Positions 59,031 to 64,000 of a stretch of 64,000 nucleotides of DNA are shown piece after piece. Source of the DNA: Cryphonectria parasitica EP155. Its lineage: Eukaryota > Ascomycota > Sordariomycetes > Diaporthales > Cryphonectriaceae. The position numbers were made by a program, and so were the translations under genes. Under the pieces are notes generated by a model that searched no databases, had not been told where the DNA came from, and was given only the letters and a program-made list of their open reading frames with translations. The stretch covers positions 1,161,630 to 1,225,629 of the forward strand of contig NW_024468916.1 in NCBI RefSeq assembly GCF_011745365.1, read 5' to 3'. Positions within the stretch are counted from its first letter, which is position 1, and every line of letters begins with the position of its first letter.

Positions 59031-60572
59031 TCACTTAGCCCACGGCGCCTTGGTCACACTGATCTGCGCCCCTGCAGTGCCTCTCGGCCCGGAAGGTCGC
59101 ACCGAACCAAGCGGGACCAGATCATCCGGTTGTTCACTGCCCGGCTGAGCGAGGCGCCCGGTTGGACCAGGGCGCCGCTCCGCCGGCCTCGAATACGGTA
59201 TACCCGGGCCTCCGAGGCTAGGCATCTGTGTGGCTTGTGCCCATGGCGCGCCCGTGCCGGGAGGCAGAGAGGACGTTGGTCCGGCTGCTGCGGCCACAGG
59301 TTGGTTTACCATGTGGATGGATTGCTGGGGTGCAGATGCGTCTGGGTCTATGTCCCACGAGAAGAGCGAGCCAAAGGGGAAGTGCTGCACCACGGGAAAT
59401 TTGGACAGGACCTCGGCGTTGAACATCTTGATCATGCCCTGCAGGCAAGGTCAGATGGTTTAGCGGTGCTCTACTCATTTTCTCAGGAAGGGAGTTCTCA
59501 CCTTGTTGATTTTCCCCCAACCATCCTTAATCCCAGAGATATCGTACAGGATCGGGCTATGCTCCCAGAAGGGGCCCTTTTTGACGTCGTTGATGAAACC
59601 AATGGCAGAGAAGTACATATTTACCTCTCGTAGCATCTCCACCGCATCGGACTTGGTCACGTCCACGGGTTTGGGTGCCCTCTGCACAGACCCCTCAAGT
59701 GGCATCGCCTCCTCTTCCGTGATGGGCCGCGTGAGTTGTGCGGAGCCGAATATGTATGGCATAAACGAGTGGTCATCAAGACCCCAGACGCCGTGAGACC
59801 CTGCGGGCTCGAGTGTGTATGTGAGAATCAGCTTTCTCACCACCTTGAGATACCTGTTTGGATTGTCAGCCACAGTCTCTTTGCCCCAAACAGGGTTAAC
59901 GTACGGCTCAAAGACACCGAGCACGATACTGCGCTCGACATCGCCACCCTGTGTGCCGTCTCGGAAAGCACCGAGTTTCCACAAAGACCCTAGAAAGGCA
60001 AGAAAGCTCAGCTCATGGCCTGTGCCGTAGTCCAGTCTCTGCGGGCTGCCGAACCCGCCGAGAAAGTAGGCCCTCAGCTCGTCAAGCGCGCCAAAGGTCT
60101 CGCCCTGCCCGTCCTTCGCACTCGTAGCCGCGAATCCCAGCACGTCCGCACCCACATACTCCTTCAACAGTCCGTCGACCCTGTCCTCCAGCAGCTTGTA
60201 CCACTTGCGGAAACTGATATTCCCGAAGCGCCTCGGGCCTGGGTCTGGAGGCGCCTCGTCGATGATAGACGCTGTCTTCTCCAGGAGGCCCTGCAAACTG
60301 CGGATAGACTCTGGGTCTTTGCGATCACTGCCGACTAGGGGGAACGTCTTGGGGGTGCCGGACCCCCAGGGGTCTCTCCGAGGGCAGAGGGCGCGGTTGA
60401 GCTGCATCACGAAGATGCCAATGTCTCGGTACGCCTTGGAGATGAGAAAGCGCGCCACGTCTGGTCCATCGTGGATGCACTTGCTGGGGTCGAGAAAGAT
60501 GTGTGGGTCGGCAGGATCGAGAATCTCGAGCTGCGGGAAGGAGGAGGAGGACGTATTGGTTGACTGAGCCAT
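59031..60572 (-). CDS. rrd1: PP2A phosphatase activator, PTPA family (Rrd1-type)
   Basis: The model is complement(join(59031..59438,59502..60572)), 492 aa. The 63 bp intron is in phase 0 and restores [24 protein letters not shown]. The protein is a peptidyl-prolyl isomerase-like activator that helps load the catalytic subunit of PP2A-type phosphatases. The PTPA domain spans about residues 20-385, with [40 protein letters not shown] and [20 protein letters not shown]. The last 100 residues are a Pro/Gly/Ala-rich tail ending in KAPWAK. The long tail and this ending point to the Rrd1 rather than the shorter Rrd2 paralogue, but only a tree could settle this. The gene sits in a quiet region between long intergenic stretches. 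Confidence 0.93.
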
Positions 60573-61197
60573 GGTTTTGTTGTTGTGAGTTTGGCTGACA
60601 GGTGAGGAGCAGAGCTGCTTTAGAAATCAGATGTGCTGACGAAAGAAGTGTTTGAGGTTCTGCAGCTCGTCTTACACTCTGTCGGCTAAGCCTTGAGTTG
60701 GACTACAAAAGGTCTTGAACTTGAACAACTTGACTGCAGGAACATGGACAGGATGAGAATATGAGCGTTTCTTGAAGATGCAGAGATCGAGCCGGCAGTC
60801 TCGTTTGTTGTGTTGACATGCTATCCCCTTACTTCCATGCACCCGCTTCACACTTTAGGCAGGGAGGCACAAGGGTGCTGCTTCCTCCAATGTGAGGTCA
60901 TTCTCATGATTCCGGGTTAGGGTTATTTATCAGTCGCCGTTGCGACCGTATCCATATCCTTGTCGTACGACCCCCTCCCTGCCGCCCAGGCCATGCGTGC
61001 AGAACTACGTTGAAGCAAGTCACGTCTGTGCTGCGTGAACACCATGTAAATTTCCCCTACAAAGGTAACCGGGACAACAACCTCGATGTAATATATACGG
61101 GCATGAGCACGATAACATTCGCGATACTTCTTCTGCCTTACAGAGAACCTGCGCCCGTCAGTACTTGTCCTCGTACAGGCGCGCCATCTGCAGCAAC
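60573..61197. promoter_or_regulatory. Divergent intergenic region between the PTPA and SANT-like genes
   Basis: About 625 bp between two divergent start codons, hence probably a shared promoter region. No specific factor sites are called. Two adjacent GGGTTA units near 60914 look telomere-like but are too few to matter. Confidence 0.5.
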
Positions 61198-63327
61198 ATG
61201 CCTTCTAAGCGGACGCGCGACGCGACACGTCGGCAGCAGCCCAGTGTTGACGGTTCTAACGCGACTGACTACCTTGGGCCGCCCAGCTCGAAGCGGCAGA
61301 ATCACGGCAACAATGAGCCAGCAAGCTCAGCTCCGAGGATGACCAGAAGTGCGGGACCTGTGCAGACGCAAGGCGAGGAGCCTCAGCTCACTGGTGTTAC
61401 CACACGTCAAAGGACGAGGCAAAGAGGCAACGATGAGGATGATGATGATGGCTCGATCCATGTCAACTTCAACCAGGCTATCTTAGCCATCAATGAGGCA
61501 CGCTCACGGGAAAGACAGACTGTCAACGGGGTGCGATTTGTTGACCAACAAGTGGACAAGGCCACTGCTCCCAATCCTCCGGGGACACGAAGTAGCCAGC
61601 AAACCGATGCAAAATGGCATGGAAAGCAGAAACGTAAAGCGAAGCCAGTCTTTCAGTCTCACGGCGAGAGAGGGGGTACTGACAACGAGTTGGGTGCAAG
61701 TACTGGACTTTCAGAGCGCGATGTTCGAGCCCAACGAAGGGCAGCAACGCACGGTGAGGGGGCAAATACGGAGCCTGAGCAGGATCAACCTCAGGAGCAA
61801 AGCCAGGGGCAGTCTATGGTCGTCGCACCGCAACAGAATAGACAAGATGAGGACGCCGCGTCCAGCTCTGACGAAGAGGATGACAACTATCTTGCAAGAC
61901 GCGCAGCTGAGCAGGAGGCTTTCACCGAGGCTCCTCAAGCAGATGAGGAGGTGGTCGAAGTTGAGGTCTCAGTTCCTAGTCTTGGAGGCATGATGAAGAT
62001 CCTGCAACATGTGGCCTGGTCAGGCAAGATATGGGATGAAAGCTCCTTGTCCCGATGCCGATCTGCCTCTGGACGGGCCTTGGTGAAGCACGCCCAAGCC
62101 TTGAAAGACTTGTTGGTTCAGGCAACAGCGGCGCCGGACGATAGCCACGAAGAGGATATCAACACCAGGACCACCGAGCACCTCAGGAATAACACGGAGA
62201 GCATCATAAGGTGTTTCACGAGCATTGGACAGATTATCGAAAAGATTTGCACCCAGGACCTAGCACCTGGCGAAAACCTAACCCTTCGTGCCATCAAGGC
62301 AAGAGCTGATGTCCTGCGCGACATCTCAAAAAGACTCATTCCTATACTTGTGCTCGTCATGGGTAATGCATGCGATCTGGTTCCATCAGCGTCATCTGGT
62401 TCACGGTTGCGTCTGCGATTCAACTCCTTCACCCTTCAGTTCTTTCTGCGTGCGGTACGATGGGCCAATCTTCTTGAACAGAGCCTGAGTCTAGGTCTGG
62501 AGGCTTGGCCTGTCGACAAGGAGTTCAAAAAAAGCGATCAGGAGCTCAGCAAGGACGAGGCTGAACTCAAAGCAAGGAAGAGCAAAGTGAGGGCAATTCT
62601 CAAGCAGCAGCTCTCCAAACTTCAGTCCATCGCCGAGAAAGCCAAAGAGGATCTCCAGACTCTCAAAAGACAGGCTGCGCAGAAGAGACGGAACGAATCG
62701 ATGCGTCAACAGCTTTTGGCCTCACAGCAGGAGCTTAGGGCAGCGAGGGAGCGACAAGAGACAGAGGAGAAACGACGGAATGCGGCGAGATGGGAAGCTC
62801 TCTGCAAGCATACGCAGGACTTGAAGAACAAAACAGACCCCCTGAAAGCAATCTGGGATCGCGCTGAGGAAGTGCGTCAAGAGTATACATCGTCGCAAGT
62901 AGCTCTTGTCAGCTCTCCTGTGCAAGGCAGGATGCAGCCTTCTCAGAACGATGTCAGGGCTGAGCCTCATGGCAACCGTACCATGATTGATCTTGTCCAT
63001 AACGAGGACCCTTTCGCCAGTGACCAAGATGAGGGCGGCCTTTTCGTGGACAGGCCTGTGCGCAACACAAACGAACCGGAGCGTGAGAATTCCCAGGATG
63101 GCTTTACTCATCCTGAACATGGCGAGTGGGACGGTCTGGATTGGGACGGAAAGGAGGAAGAAATCCTTTCTCGGGCTATTTACCGGAACAAATACGAATT
63201 GGTGTCGATGGCAGAGCGACTAAACCGTACTCCTTACGACGTGTGGAGGAAAGCCTCGTGGTTCAAGAAGCTGTTCCGAGACAACTACAGAGACAAGGGC
63301 GAGCAGATACCCAACTGGTGGTGGTAG
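61198..63327 (+). CDS. Uncharacterised nuclear-type protein with coiled coil and SANT-like C-terminus
   Basis: An intronless frame of 709 aa from the ATG at 61198; the frame extends slightly upstream without an ATG. The N-terminus is basic and disordered (MPSKRTRDATRRQQ...), with an acidic run near residue 85 and several Lys/Arg clusters that could act as nuclear signals. The middle (about 260-430) is helical. Residues about 440-545 form a long charged coiled coil. The last 65 residues (WDGKEEEILSRAIY..., ending IPNWWW) have the Trp spacing and helices of a Myb/SANT-like module. I do not recognise an ortholog. The architecture suggests a chromatin or chromosome-structure protein, by inference only. 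Confidence 0.8.
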   Translation: MPSKRTRDATRRQQPSVDGSNATDYLGPPSSKRQNHGNNEPASSAPRMTRSAGPVQTQGEEPQLTGVTTRQRTRQRGNDEDDDDGSIHVNFNQAILAINEARSRERQTVNGVRFVDQQVDKATAPNPPGTRSSQQTDAKWHGKQKRKAKPVFQSHGERGGTDNELGASTGLSERDVRAQRRAATHGEGANTEPEQDQPQEQSQGQSMVVAPQQNRQDEDAASSSDEEDDNYLARRAAEQEAFTEAPQADEEVVEVEVSVPSLGGMMKILQHVAWSGKIWDESSLSRCRSASGRALVKHAQALKDLLVQATAAPDDSHEEDINTRTTEHLRNNTESIIRCFTSIGQIIEKICTQDLAPGENLTLRAIKARADVLRDISKRLIPILVLVMGNACDLVPSASSGSRLRLRFNSFTLQFFLRAVRWANLLEQSLSLGLEAWPVDKEFKKSDQELSKDEAELKARKSKVRAILKQQLSKLQSIAEKAKEDLQTLKRQAAQKRRNESMRQQLLASQQELRAARERQETEEKRRNAARWEALCKHTQDLKNKTDPLKAIWDRAEEVRQEYTSSQVALVSSPVQGRMQPSQNDVRAEPHGNRTMIDLVHNEDPFASDQDEGGLFVDRPVRNTNEPERENSQDGFTHPEHGEWDGLDWDGKEEEILSRAIYRNKYELVSMAERLNRTPYDVWRKASWFKKLFRDNYRDKGEQIPNWWW

Positions 63328-64000
63328 CTCGCGAAATTGGAGTTAATCCTCACATATATCGCCCTCGAAGGTATATCGATGGCGTAGGCTTTCTGCATCG
63401 TCGCCCTGGTAAAAGACTCGGATGACATTCGCCGGTATCCTTCATCTTCTGTGGCTCAGTAGGTGCGGCTTACTTTCCCTCTTCAAAGAGCAACAACACT
63501 TGTGATCAGACAAGAACACATGAGATGGCGCCAGCTCGAGAGACAACGTGCTTATCAGCTGGCTAGAGAAGAGTGTTAGTCTCTAGTACGTTACTAATAT
63601 GTCAAGTAAATTTTGCGAGCCAAAATCTTGTCCAATTGGATGTTTGTGGCCCGAGAAATACTTGCGCTTAGATGTCCGATATGGCAAAACGAGCAAACCC
63701 CTGCCCTCACTTGGGATGTTAACAGTCAAGATCATATCCCACCGAATTAATTCTGCAGGCGTGTGATATGTTTACGACAGTGTACGAAACATGATTACTA
63801 TCAACGTGAGATGACACTGCTGGTGTTACTCTTGTGCGTATTGACAACCGCGTCAACAACTCATGAATTCAACACTACCCTCATCGTTCGTCTGGCTGCA
63901 CATGCTCAGCGCTCAGTCAGTATCAATAGAACATGCGTCTCTTCTCCACTAGCCAAAGGGGCATGTGCACTTCCCAGCACAACGTGGTATCAAGTTTGCG
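63328..64000. other. 3' flank at the right edge of the window
   Basis: Downstream DNA of the SANT-like gene. No further gene, RNA or repeat is supported before the window ends. Confidence 0.5.

Noticed and set aside
60914..60925. Telomere-like GGGTTAGGGTTA
   Set aside because: Only two units inside a normal intergenic region; expected by chance.

Overview
The window looks like nuclear DNA of a filamentous ascomycete (Pezizomycotina, most likely Sordariomycetes). Genes carry short GT-AG introns (mostly 70-110 bp). The protein families are typical of moulds: a HET-domain protein, a hybrid-kinase phytochrome, Zn2Cys6 and copper-fist regulators, and a SurE/tubulin-tyrosine-ligase fusion. Intergenic DNA is rich in homopolymers and microsatellites. 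I cannot name the species. All gene models were spliced by eye from frame, splice signals and family knowledge.

Left part (1-14 kb): a Pby1-like SurE-TTL protein (+), a 4 kb gene-poor stretch, and a PMC1-type vacuolar Ca2+-ATPase (+) that converges on a HET-domain gene (-).

Middle (14.3-29.1 kb): a complete 4.2 kb transposon of Tc1/mariner type, with 146 bp inverted repeats and TA target duplications, sits about 280 bp upstream of the HET start codon. It holds a dead DD34E transposase and, tail to tail with it, a second long gene of unknown function that is also dead. Next come a 55-residue CxxC protein (-) and a probable decayed gene. A divergently transcribed pair follows, an MFS transporter (-) and a Zn2Cys6 regulator (+), whose shared promoter holds three perfect copies of the palindrome GTCGGCCGAC. 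A BglR/COL-26-like Zn2Cys6 glucose/cellobiose-type regulator (+) closes this part.

Right part (29-64 kb): a copper-fist regulator (-), then 11.5 kb with no gene I can support. After that come a small Ala/Lys/Glu-rich protein (-), a GT90/CAP10-like glycosyltransferase (-), a five-exon fungal phytochrome with a biliverdin-binding cysteine (-), an Rrd1-type PP2A activator (PTPA, -), and an uncharacterised coiled-coil protein with a SANT-like C-terminus (+).

Most genes are conserved housekeeping or signalling genes that do not form one pathway. The two places where neighbours clearly belong together are the transposon with its captive gene and the MFS/Zn2Cys6 pair with its palindromes.
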